In this document: piece after piece, positions 7,149 through 14,857 of the stretch
How the letters are laid out: each line of letters opens with the position of its first letter
How positions within the stretch are numbered: position 1 is the first letter of the stretch
Assembly (NCBI RefSeq): GCF_030813695.1
Contig: NZ_JAUSVA010000002.1
Location: 7,959,501-8,023,500, forward strand
Length of the DNA: 64,000 bases
DNA from: Kitasatospora herbaricolor
GTDB lineage: Bacteria > Actinomycetota > Actinomycetes > Streptomycetales > Streptomycetaceae
Reading direction: 5' to 3'
The notes under the pieces: generated by a model
The model's database searches: none
Seen by the model: the letters and a program-made list of their open reading frames with translations, nothing else
What the model was told of the DNA's origin: nothing
Translations under genes and position numbers: made by a program

Positions 7149-8831
7149 ATGGCCAGCCAGACCCCTGCGGCACACCACCCCGCCGCCGAGACCCAGGGGC
7201 AACCCCGTCCGGAGCTGCCGCCCGTCGGCGCCGACGGCGGCGGCTGGAGCACCCGCCGCTGGCTGCGCGTCGGGGTGAGCGCGTCGCTGGCCGTCCTCGT
7301 CCTGCTCGGGGCGCTGGGCTTCTGGGTGTTCGCCCACTCCTCGGCGGTGAACAACCGCCTGGTCGACGTCAGCTCGCCGGCCCTCATCGCGGCCGTCCGG
7401 CTGGAGTCGGGCCTGGTCAACCAGGAGACCGGCATCCGCGGCTACGGCCTCACCGGTCAGGCGGAGTTCCTCGCCCCGTACGAGCAGGGCATCGCCCAGC
7501 AGCGGGACGCCGTCGCCGAGCTCCGGCGGTTGAGCACCGGGGAGCGGAGCGGGGCCGACCTCGACCTGGTCTTGGCCCGGGCGGAGGCCTGGCAGTCCCA
7601 GGTGGCCCGGCCGGTGGCCGCGGCCCCGCCGGGCAGCGCCGCGCCGACCGCCGGCCGGCAGACCGCCGAGGGCAAGGCCGCCTTCGACGCGCTGCGCGCG
7701 GCGATGGCGCTGCAGCAGGAGCACCTCCAGGCCGACCGGGCCGACAGCCGGGCCGCCCTCCAGTCCGTCCGCACCCTGCGCAACGTGGTGTTCAGCGCCA
7801 TCGCGCTGATCATCCTGCTGCTCGCCGCCCTGGTCTTCGAGGGCCTGCGCCGTGGCGTCACCCGTCCGCTGGAGCACGTGTCGGCCGATGCCGAGCGGGT
7901 CGCCCGCGGTGACTTCAGCCACCCGATCACCCCCACCGGCCCCGCCGACCTGCGGCAGCTCGCGGCCGTGGTCGAGGCGATGCGCGGCCGGCTGGCCCAC
8001 GAACTCCTCGCCAAGGAAGCGGCCCGGCAGGTGCTCGACGCCCAGACCGTCGACCTGCGGCGCTCCAACTCCGAGCTGGAGCAGTTCGCCTACGTGGCCT
8101 CGCACGACCTCCAGGAGCCGCTGCGCAAGGTGGCCAGCTTCTGCCAGCTGCTCCAGCGTCGCTACGGCGGCAGCCTGGACGCCAGGGCCGACCAGTACAT
8201 CGAGTTCGCCGTGGACGGCGCGAACCGGATGCAGACGCTGATCAACGACCTGCTCGCCTTCTCCCGGGTCGGCCGGGTGCACGCCAGCTACACGCCGGTC
8301 GACCTGGAGCAGGTGTTCGCCCGGACCGTCGACTCGCTGAGCATCGCCATCGCGGACAACGAGGCCGTGATCACCCACGACCCGCTGCCCCGGATCAGCG
8401 GCGACGCCACCCAGCTCGGCATGCTCCTGCAGAACCTGCTCAGCAACGCCGTCAAGTTCCGCAGCCCGGACCGCGCCCCCCGGATCCACCTGGAGGCCGT
8501 GCGCGACGGCGACCTGTGGCGGTGCGCGGTCACCGACAACGGGATCGGCATCGACGGCGACTTCGTGGACAAGGTCTTCGTCATCTTCCAGCGCCTGCAC
8601 ACCCGCGACGCCTACCCCGGCAACGGCATCGGCCTGGCCATGTGCAAGAAGATCGTCGAGTTCCACGGCGGCACCATCGAGGTCGACCTCACCCACACCC
8701 CGGGCACCCGCCTGGTCTTCACCCTGCCCGTCGAGGAGTCCGTGGAGCCGCAGGAGAGCGCCGTGGCCCCGGCGGACGGCAGGACCGAGGGCCACCTGGT
8801 GGCTCCCCGGGCCGAAGCGGGGCACTCGTGA
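7149..8831 (+). CDS. CHASE3-type membrane histidine kinase
   Basis: A 560-residue sensor kinase. A proline-rich cytoplasmic tail precedes TM1 (about 41-62). An extracellular helical CHASE3 domain contains NQETGIRGYGLTGQAEFLAPY, followed by TM2 (about 211-230) and a HAMP domain (RPLEHVSADAERVARGDFSHP). The dimerisation box is EQFAYVASHDLQEPLRKVAS with His319. The ATPase has NLLSNAVKF (N), DNGIGID (G1), FVIFQRLH (F) and GNGIGLAMCKKIVE (G2). The DLQEPLR box marks kinases that signal to Rcp1-like receivers, such as those encoded at 6180 and 16502. The ATG at 7149 is supported by a GAAGGA site. Its stop overlaps the next start by 4 bases (GTGA). Confidence 0.92.
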   Translation: MASQTPAAHHPAAETQGQPRPELPPVGADGGGWSTRRWLRVGVSASLAVLVLLGALGFWVFAHSSAVNNRLVDVSSPALIAAVRLESGLVNQETGIRGYGLTGQAEFLAPYEQGIAQQRDAVAELRRLSTGERSGADLDLVLARAEAWQSQVARPVAAAPPGSAAPTAGRQTAEGKAAFDALRAAMALQQEHLQADRADSRAALQSVRTLRNVVFSAIALIILLLAALVFEGLRRGVTRPLEHVSADAERVARGDFSHPITPTGPADLRQLAAVVEAMRGRLAHELLAKEAARQVLDAQTVDLRRSNSELEQFAYVASHDLQEPLRKVASFCQLLQRRYGGSLDARADQYIEFAVDGANRMQTLINDLLAFSRVGRVHASYTPVDLEQVFARTVDSLSIAIADNEAVITHDPLPRISGDATQLGMLLQNLLSNAVKFRSPDRAPRIHLEAVRDGDLWRCAVTDNGIGIDGDFVDKVFVIFQRLHTRDAYPGNGIGLAMCKKIVEFHGGTIEVDLTHTPGTRLVFTLPVEESVEPQESAVAPADGRTEGHLVAPRAEAGHS

Positions 8832-10132
8832 TCCCCGGCCAGCAGTACCGGCCCGAACCGCCGGCCCACCCGCTCGCGCAGCCCGGCGCGGAGCCGTCCG
8901 TGGTACGCGTCCTCCTGGTGGAGGACGACGCCGGGGACGCCCTGCTGGTCGAGGAACTGCTCGCCGACACCGACCTCGACCACAGCCTGCGGTGGACGCC
9001 GACCCTCGCCCAGGCCGTCGCCGAGCTGGAGCGGGAGCCCGCGGACTGCGTCCTGGTCGACCTCCACCTGCCGGACGGCTCGGGCGTGGGCCTGGTCGCC
9101 GCCGTCCAGCAGGCCTGCCCCCGGGCCGCCGTGATCGTTCTCACCGGCATGGCGGACTCCGGGGCCGGCGCGCAGGCCGTCGCGGTCGGCGCCCAGGACT
9201 ACCTGGTGAAGGGGCAGGTCGACGAGCAGCTGCTGCAGCGCGCCCTGCGCTACGCGGTCAACCGCAAGCAGGCCGAGCTGGCCGGCGCCGAGCTGCGCGA
9301 GGACCACATCCGGGCCCGGGAGAACGCCCGGCTGGAACGCGGCCTGCTGCCGACCCCGATGCTGCGCGGCGTCACCGCCACCGTCACCACCCGCTACCTG
9401 CCCGGGCGCGAGCGCGCCCTGCTCGGCGGGGACTTCCTCGACGTGGTCGAGACGGCGGACGGCGCGGTGCACGCCGTCATCGGCGACGTCAGCGGCCACG
9501 GGCCGGACGAGGCGGCGCTCGGCGTCTGCCTGCGGATCGGCTGGCGCGCCCTCGTCCTGGCCGGCCACCGCGGCACCGAGCTGCTCGACCTGCTGGAGCA
9601 GATCCTGGTCGCCGAGCGCAACCGCTCCGACATGTTCGCGACCTGCAGCATCGTGACCGTCGCAGCCGACCGCCGCACCGCGACCCTGCACCTGGCCGGT
9701 CACCACGAGCCGCTGCTCACCCCCGCCCGCGCCGAGGGCGCCGGCCGGCCGCCCGGCGCCACCGAGGTGGCCGCCGCGCACGGCGTGGCACTCGGCATCG
9801 CGCCCGGCCTGCGGCACTGGCCCGCCACCGAACTGTCGCTGCCGCCCGCCGGCGCGCTCCTGCTCTACACCGACGGCCTCACCGAGGGCCACTGCGGCCC
9901 GGGCGCCGAGCGGCTCGGCACCGAGGGCCTGCTGGAGCTGATCGCGACGGCGCCGCCCTCCGGTACCCCGGCCTTCCTGGACCACCTGGTCGACACCGTC
10001 CGCCGGCTGAACGCCGGCCGGCACGCCGACGACCTGGCCATCCTGCACCTGGCCTGGACCCCTGCGGGGGACCGGCCACGGCAGGGGGAGCACGGCCCGA
10101 GCCCCGCCATGATCCGGGCGGATGCGGGCTGA
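8828..10132 (+). CDS. response regulator-PP2C phosphatase (receiver + SpoIIE)
   Basis: 434 residues. The receiver (about 25-145) has VLLVEDDAGDALLVEELL, VLVDLHLPDG (acceptor Asp78) and DYLVKG (Lys128). A helical linker follows (KQAELAGAELREDHIRAREN). The PP2C domain has LLGGDFLDVV, IGDVSGHGPDEAALG, LLLYTDGLTEG and RHADDLAILHL, so all metal-ligand motifs are present. It is translated from a GTG overlapping the stop of the CHASE3 kinase, so kinase and phosphatase are almost certainly one circuit: phosphorylation of the receiver would control dephosphorylation of a STAS antagonist. This couples a two-component input to partner switching. Confidence 0.92.
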   Translation: MIPGQQYRPEPPAHPLAQPGAEPSVVRVLLVEDDAGDALLVEELLADTDLDHSLRWTPTLAQAVAELEREPADCVLVDLHLPDGSGVGLVAAVQQACPRAAVIVLTGMADSGAGAQAVAVGAQDYLVKGQVDEQLLQRALRYAVNRKQAELAGAELREDHIRARENARLERGLLPTPMLRGVTATVTTRYLPGRERALLGGDFLDVVETADGAVHAVIGDVSGHGPDEAALGVCLRIGWRALVLAGHRGTELLDLLEQILVAERNRSDMFATCSIVTVAADRRTATLHLAGHHEPLLTPARAEGAGRPPGATEVAAAHGVALGIAPGLRHWPATELSLPPAGALLLYTDGLTEGHCGPGAERLGTEGLLELIATAPPSGTPAFLDHLVDTVRRLNAGRHADDLAILHLAWTPAGDRPRQGEHGPSPAMIRADAG

Positions 10133-10280
10133 GCGGTGTGTGGGCCCCGGGGGAGCGGGGCAGGCGATGAGGGGCCGTTCGTGGTCTGTACCTACTCGGC
10201 CGTAGCATTGCGCGGGGCGGTCACGGCCCGCGAGTACGTTGGTCGATACGGCCGGATGCCGTTGTGATGAGGGAGTTTTG

Positions 10281-11138
10281 GTGGCGGAACGTCAGGAATC
10301 CGAGCGACTGGTGAAGCTGCTCTCGCAGCAGGGCGACGTCCTCGTCGGCCGGTGGATCGAGGGAGTCTCCCACACGCTGCGCGGGCGACTGAGCGTGCTG
10401 GAGCTGGACCGGGAGCTGCGGGAGCTGTACAGCGCGCTCGTCGAGGGCCTGCGGGCCGGTGGGCCGGACTGGCGGGGCGAGGGCTGGTCGGAGGCGCGGG
10501 CGCTGCTCACCGAGCTGTCCCGCAACCGCGCCCGGCAGGGGTTCACCCCGACCGAGACGGCCGTCGCCGTCTTCGCCCTGAAGGAGCTGCTCGTCCCCGA
10601 CAGCGGCACCTCGCAGCAGGACATCGCGGCCTACCTGGAGCTGAACCGGCTGGTCGACGCGCTCGGCCTGTTCACCGTGGAGACGTACTCGAAGACCCGC
10701 GAGGAGATCATCGGCGCGCAGGCCGAGCAGCTGCTGGAGCTGTCCACCCCGGTGGTCAAGCTCTGGGACGGCGTGGTGGCGGTGCCGCTGGTCGGCACCC
10801 TCGACTCGGCCCGGACCCAGGTGGTGATGGAGAAGCTGCTGCAGACGCTGGTGGACACCGGCTCGGAGCAGGCGATCATCGACATCACCGGCGTGCCGGC
10901 GGTCGACACCGAGGTCGCCCAGCACCTGCTGAAGACCGTGGTCGCGGCCCGCCTGATGGGCGCCGAGTGCACCATCTCCGGCATCCGCCCGCAGATCGCC
11001 CAGACCATCGTGGCCCTGGGCATCCAGTTCGGCGACATCGTCACCAAGGCGACCCTGGCCGACGCGCTCAAGCACGCCCTGCGCCGGCTCGGCACCTCGA
11101 CCGAGGCCGTCGCCGCCAACGTGCGGAGCGCCCGATGA
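10281..11138 (+). CDS. rsbR: RsbR-type stressosome scaffold protein
   Basis: 285 residues. The N-terminal ~150 residues are helical and form the variable sensory domain (no haem or flavin motif is recognised). Residues ~155-275 are a STAS domain: VVAVPLVGTLDSARTQVVME and IIDITGVPAVDTEVAQHLL. Aligned with Bacillus RsbRA, the phosphosites Thr171 and Thr205 correspond to Ser176 and Thr210 here. RsbR and RsbS build the cytoplasmic stressosome that traps RsbT. GTG at 10281 follows a GAGGGAG box 6 bases upstream. It is the first gene of six joined by 4-base overlaps. Confidence 0.93.
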   Translation: MAERQESERLVKLLSQQGDVLVGRWIEGVSHTLRGRLSVLELDRELRELYSALVEGLRAGGPDWRGEGWSEARALLTELSRNRARQGFTPTETAVAVFALKELLVPDSGTSQQDIAAYLELNRLVDALGLFTVETYSKTREEIIGAQAEQLLELSTPVVKLWDGVVAVPLVGTLDSARTQVVMEKLLQTLVDTGSEQAIIDITGVPAVDTEVAQHLLKTVVAARLMGAECTISGIRPQIAQTIVALGIQFGDIVTKATLADALKHALRRLGTSTEAVAANVRSAR

Positions 11139-11512
11139 CCGAACGCATCCCCGTCCTGCGGATCGGCGACGTCCTGCTGGTCTCCATCCAGACCGACCTG
11201 GAGGACCAGTCCGTCCTCGACCTCCAGGAGGACCTGGCCGCCCGGATCGTGGATACCGGCGCGCACGGCGTGGTGATCGACATCACCGCGCTGGAGATCG
11301 TCGACTCCTTCGTCGGGCGCATGCTCGCCACCACCGCCGCCATCTCCCGGATCCTGGACGCGGAGACCGTCCTGGTCGGGATGCGGCCCGCGGTGGCCAT
11401 CACCCTGGTCGAACTCGGACTGTCGCTCGGCGGGGTGCGTACGGCGCTCAGCCTGGAGCGCGGCCTGGCCATGCTCGGCCGGGCCGGCGGCGTCGGCGCG
11501 GGGCGCGCGTGA
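11135..11512 (+). CDS. rsbS: RsbS stressosome STAS protein
   Basis: 125 residues, a single STAS domain collinear with Bacillus RsbS: IPVLRIGDVLLVSIQTDLED, VVIDITALEIVDSFVGRMLA, VGMRPAVAITLVELGL. Ser58 in VDSF corresponds to RsbS Ser59, phosphorylated by RsbT to dissolve the complex. The ATG overlaps the rsbR stop (ATGA). A Gly/Ala-rich tail of about 12 residues follows the domain. Length matches the family. Confidence 0.94.
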   Translation: MTERIPVLRIGDVLLVSIQTDLEDQSVLDLQEDLAARIVDTGAHGVVIDITALEIVDSFVGRMLATTAAISRILDAETVLVGMRPAVAITLVELGLSLGGVRTALSLERGLAMLGRAGGVGAGRA

Positions 11513-11934
11513 TCACGGCCCCCGCCGGACCGGAGGGTGAGCAGCAGACCCTGCCGATCGCCTCGAACGACGACGTGGTGCGGGCCCGGCAACTGGTCCG
11601 CGCGCTCGCCCAGCAGTGCAAGCTCTCGCTGGTCGACCAGACGAAACTGGTGACGGCCGCCAGCGAGCTGGCCCGCAACACGCTCGTCCACGGCAACGGC
11701 GGGACCATGCGGGTCGGCCTCGTCGACAAGGGCGGCCGCCGGGGCGTCAGCGCGGTGTTCCAGGACACCGGGCCCGGCATCCCCGACCTGGAGCTGGCGC
11801 TGACCGACGGCTGGACCTCCGGCGGCGGCATGGGCCTGGGCCTGAGCGGTGCCCGGCGGCTGACCGACGAGTTTGCCATCGACACCGAGGTCGGCCGCGG
11901 CACCGTCGTCACCGTCGTCAAGTGGACCAGGTGA
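11509..11934 (+). CDS. rsbT: RsbT serine/threonine kinase of the stressosome
   Basis: 141 residues, a GHKL kinase. The N-box is VTAASELARNTLVHGNGGTM (Glu53, Asn57), the G1 box VFQDTGPGIPD (Asp86), and the G2 box GGGMGLGLSGARRL. This is the classical RsbT signature. It phosphorylates RsbR/RsbS and, once released, activates a downstream phosphatase; in Bacillus that is RsbU. Here no RsbU with an RsbT-binding N-terminus follows; the next genes are an RsbX-like fusion, a hybrid kinase and a receiver-PP2C. Translated from a GTG in a GTGA overlap with rsbS. Confidence 0.94.
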   Translation: MITAPAGPEGEQQTLPIASNDDVVRARQLVRALAQQCKLSLVDQTKLVTAASELARNTLVHGNGGTMRVGLVDKGGRRGVSAVFQDTGPGIPDLELALTDGWTSGGGMGLGLSGARRLTDEFAIDTEVGRGTVVTVVKWTR

Positions 11935-12974
11935 AAGCCCCCTTGCTGCTCGAGACGCAGGACGTCGCCTGGTTCCGGGACGCGGAGTCGCTGCCCGCGG
12001 CCGCCCGGGGGGCCGCCACCGCGCTGGCCCGCCGGATCGGCCTGGGCGACCAGCGCGCCGCCGAGGTGGGGCTGGCCGTGACCGAGGCCGCCACCAACCT
12101 GCGGCGGCACGCCGTCGACGGCTCGCTGCTGCTACGGGTGCTGCGGACCGAGCACGACGCCGCGGTGGAGTTCCTCACCCTGGACAGCGGCCCGGGCATG
12201 GCCGACGTGCCGTACGCGATGACCGACGGCACCTCCTCGGCGGGCACCCTCGGCATCGGGCTGGGCGCCATCGCCCGCCTCGCGGACACCTTCGACGTGC
12301 ACTCCCTGCCCGGATCCGGCACCGTGCTGGCCGCCGGCTTCTGGGGAGCGGGCGCCGCGCCCAAGGTGCCGGCCGGCACCACGCTCGTCGGCGGGCTCAC
12401 CCGCCCGATCAGCGGCGAGGAGTCCTGCGGGGACGCCTGGGCGGCCCGGCCGGCCACCGCGGGCGACCCGCACGGCCCGCTGCTGGTGATGTTCTTCGAC
12501 GGGCTGGGGCACGGTCCGCTGGCGGCCCTCGCCGCCCAGCAGGCCGTCGCGGCCTTCCGGGCGTCCAGCGACGACCGGCCGGCCGAGGTCCTGACCCGGC
12601 TCCACCGCGTCCTGAACGGCACCCGCGGCGGCGCCGCGGCCGTTGCCAGGATCGAGCCCGCCGCCGGCCGGGTGCTGTTCTGCGGGGTCGGCAACGTCAG
12701 CGGCTTCGCGGTCGACGAGCAGAAGCGGCACGCCCTGCTCTCCTCGCCCGGGATCGTCGGCCACCAGCTGCCGACCCTGCGCACCCACGAGCAGGCGCTG
12801 CCCAGGGGCGGCGCGGTGGTCCTGCACTCCGACGGGCTCACCGAGCGCTGGCGGCTCGCGGCGATGCCCGGACTGCTGCGGCACAGCCCGCTGGTGACGG
12901 CGGGCATCCTGCTGCGGGAGGCGGGCGTGCGCCGCGACGACGCCGGAGTCGTCGTCGTCAAGGGGAGCTGGTGA
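11931..12974 (+). CDS. ATPase-RsbX-like PP2C fusion
   Basis: 347 residues with two modules. Residues ~10-145 form a second RsbT/RsbW-like ATPase: EVGLAVTEAATNLRRHAV (N-box), LDSGPGMADV (G1), SAGTLGIGLGAIARLAD (G2). Residues ~155-345 form a PP2C domain of the RsbX class: GEESCGDAWAARP, LVMFFDGLGHGPLAALAAQQ, VVLHSDGLTERW and RRDDAGVVVVKG. RsbX resets the stressosome by dephosphorylating RsbR/RsbS. Putting a kinase-fold and a reset phosphatase in one chain would let it act on both arms (inference). GTG start in a GTGA overlap with rsbT. Confidence 0.9.
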   Translation: MKAPLLLETQDVAWFRDAESLPAAARGAATALARRIGLGDQRAAEVGLAVTEAATNLRRHAVDGSLLLRVLRTEHDAAVEFLTLDSGPGMADVPYAMTDGTSSAGTLGIGLGAIARLADTFDVHSLPGSGTVLAAGFWGAGAAPKVPAGTTLVGGLTRPISGEESCGDAWAARPATAGDPHGPLLVMFFDGLGHGPLAALAAQQAVAAFRASSDDRPAEVLTRLHRVLNGTRGGAAAVARIEPAAGRVLFCGVGNVSGFAVDEQKRHALLSSPGIVGHQLPTLRTHEQALPRGGAVVLHSDGLTERWRLAAMPGLLRHSPLVTAGILLREAGVRRDDAGVVVVKGSW

Positions 12975-14857
12975 CCCCCCGGGCGGCCGTGCCGCTGCTG
13001 ACCACCACGGTCGGCTCCGAGCAGGAGATCTTCGCGCTGCGGCGCAGCGGGCGGCTCGTCGCGCAGGCCCTGGGCCTGGACAACCAGGCGCAGGTGCGGC
13101 TCGCGACCGCCCTCAGCGAGCTCGGCCGCGACCTGCTGGGCGTCAGCGGCCTGAACGCGTCCTTCACCCTCACCCCCGGCGAGGCGCCGACCCTGCTGGT
13201 CACCCTCCGCTGGGAGGACCGGCGGCGCGCGCCCGGCGGGGAGACCCTCGAAGCGGTCGGGCGGCTGCTGCCCGGCGCGGTCCGCCGGCCGGCCCTCCCG
13301 GGCAGCCTGGTGGTCGAGCAGCCGCTGCCGGGGAACTCGCCGCCGGCGGAGCTGGCCGAACGGACCCTGCGGGTGCTGAGCGCCCAGCCGGCGGCCAACC
13401 CGATGGAGGAACTCCGGGCGCAGAACCGGGACCTGATCGCCGCACTGGAGGACTCCCGCGCCCAGGGCGAGGAACTCCAGCGGCTCAACGAGGAGTTGGA
13501 GGCGACCAACCAGGGAGTGGTGGCGCTCTACTCGGAGCTGTCCCAGGAGCTGGAGGACACCAACCGCGGTGTGGTCGCGCTCTACGCCGAACTCGACGAC
13601 AAGTCACGCCAGTTGCGTGATGCGGGTGAGGTCAGGACCAGGTTCTGGGCCAATGTCAGCCATGAACTGCGCAGCCCCGCCAACTCGGTGATCGGGCTGG
13701 CCCGGCTGCTGCTGGACGCCGACGAGGACCAGTCGGCCGAGGAGCGCCGGCACCAGCTGGCACTGATCGGCGCCTCCGGCAGCACGTTGCTGGCCCTGGT
13801 GGACGAACTCCTCGACGTGGCCAAGGCCGAATCGGGCCGGCTGGAGCCGCACTGGAGCTCCGTCGACCTGCGGATCCTGCTGGGACAGCTCCGCGGCACC
13901 ATGCGCGGCCTGGTCCAGACGCCCGGTGTCACCCTGGTGATTCCCGACCCGCTCCGGCCGCCGGAGCTGGTCGGGGACGAGGTCATGCTGACCCGGATCC
14001 TGCGCAACCTGCTCTCCAACGCGCTCAAGTTCACCGAACAGGGCGAGGTCCGGCTGGAGGTCGCCACCGACCGTGCCCCCGACGGCTCGGACCTGGTCGT
14101 GCTGACCGTCACCGACACCGGCGTCGGCATCCCGGCGCAGGAGCAGGAGCGGATCTTCGAGGAGTTCTACCAGGTGCGCGGCCCGCACCAGCGGGGCCGT
14201 TCCGGCACCGGACTCGGGCTGCCCTACGTCCGCCGGGTGGCCGAACTGCTGGGCGGGACCGTCGCCCTGGTGAGCGCGCCGGGCCGGGGCACCACCGTGA
14301 CCCTGCGGCTGCCGGCCGTGCCGCCCGCGCTGCGCATTCCGCCCGTGACGGGGGCCGCACCCGCCAAGCTGGCCGTCCTGGTGATGGTCGACGACGACCC
14401 GGCCTTCCGTACCGGGGCCCGCCCGGTCCTCGGCGAGATCGCCGACCGCGTCGTCGAAGTCCCCCGGAGCGCGGACGCCCTGGCCGCCGTCCGGCGCGAA
14501 CGCCCCGACGCCGTGCTGCTCGACCTCCACATGCCCGCCCCCGACGGCTACCAGCTGCTGGCGGACCTCGCCGCCGACCCGCTCCTGCGGGACGTCCCCG
14601 CGCTCGTCCTCACCTCGGCGCGGAGCGCCGACCTGGACCACCGACGCCTCGTCCACGCCCGGGCGGTGCTGGAGAAGAGCGGGCTCGACGCGGCCCGGCT
14701 GGCCCGCGCGCTGGCCCTCGGCGCCCGGGTCGCCGCCACCCCAGGACCGGAGCCGGTCGCCACGGCCGGCAGCACCTCCGGACCGGAGCCGGACGCCCAG
14801 CCCGGCACCACCGCCGCGGCCGCGCCGCGCCCGCACCGAGACGGAACCGCGCCATGA
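12971..14857 (+). CDS. hybrid histidine kinase with degenerate RsbT-like N-terminus
   Basis: 628 residues, no transmembrane segment. Residues ~10-115 align in pattern with RsbT (VRLATALSELGRDLLGVSG) but the N-box Asn and glycine boxes are missing, so this is a pseudo-ATPase. Residues ~145-220 are a coiled coil carrying ATNQGVVALYSEL and DTNRGVVALYAEL as a tandem repeat. The kinase core follows: FWANVSHELRSPANSVIGLA (His231), NLLSNALKF, DTGVGIP, GTGLGLPYVRR. A C-terminal receiver has VMVDDDPAFR, VLLDLHMPAPDG and LEKSG, then an Ala/Pro tail. Starts in a GTGA overlap with the RsbX-like gene. Soluble and stressosome-linked, it probably reads the stressosome state rather than an external ligand (inference). 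Confidence 0.9.
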   Translation: MTPRAAVPLLTTTVGSEQEIFALRRSGRLVAQALGLDNQAQVRLATALSELGRDLLGVSGLNASFTLTPGEAPTLLVTLRWEDRRRAPGGETLEAVGRLLPGAVRRPALPGSLVVEQPLPGNSPPAELAERTLRVLSAQPAANPMEELRAQNRDLIAALEDSRAQGEELQRLNEELEATNQGVVALYSELSQELEDTNRGVVALYAELDDKSRQLRDAGEVRTRFWANVSHELRSPANSVIGLARLLLDADEDQSAEERRHQLALIGASGSTLLALVDELLDVAKAESGRLEPHWSSVDLRILLGQLRGTMRGLVQTPGVTLVIPDPLRPPELVGDEVMLTRILRNLLSNALKFTEQGEVRLEVATDRAPDGSDLVVLTVTDTGVGIPAQEQERIFEEFYQVRGPHQRGRSGTGLGLPYVRRVAELLGGTVALVSAPGRGTTVTLRLPAVPPALRIPPVTGAAPAKLAVLVMVDDDPAFRTGARPVLGEIADRVVEVPRSADALAAVRRERPDAVLLDLHMPAPDGYQLLADLAADPLLRDVPALVLTSARSADLDHRRLVHARAVLEKSGLDAARLARALALGARVAATPGPEPVATAGSTSGPEPDAQPGTTAAAAPRPHRDGTAP

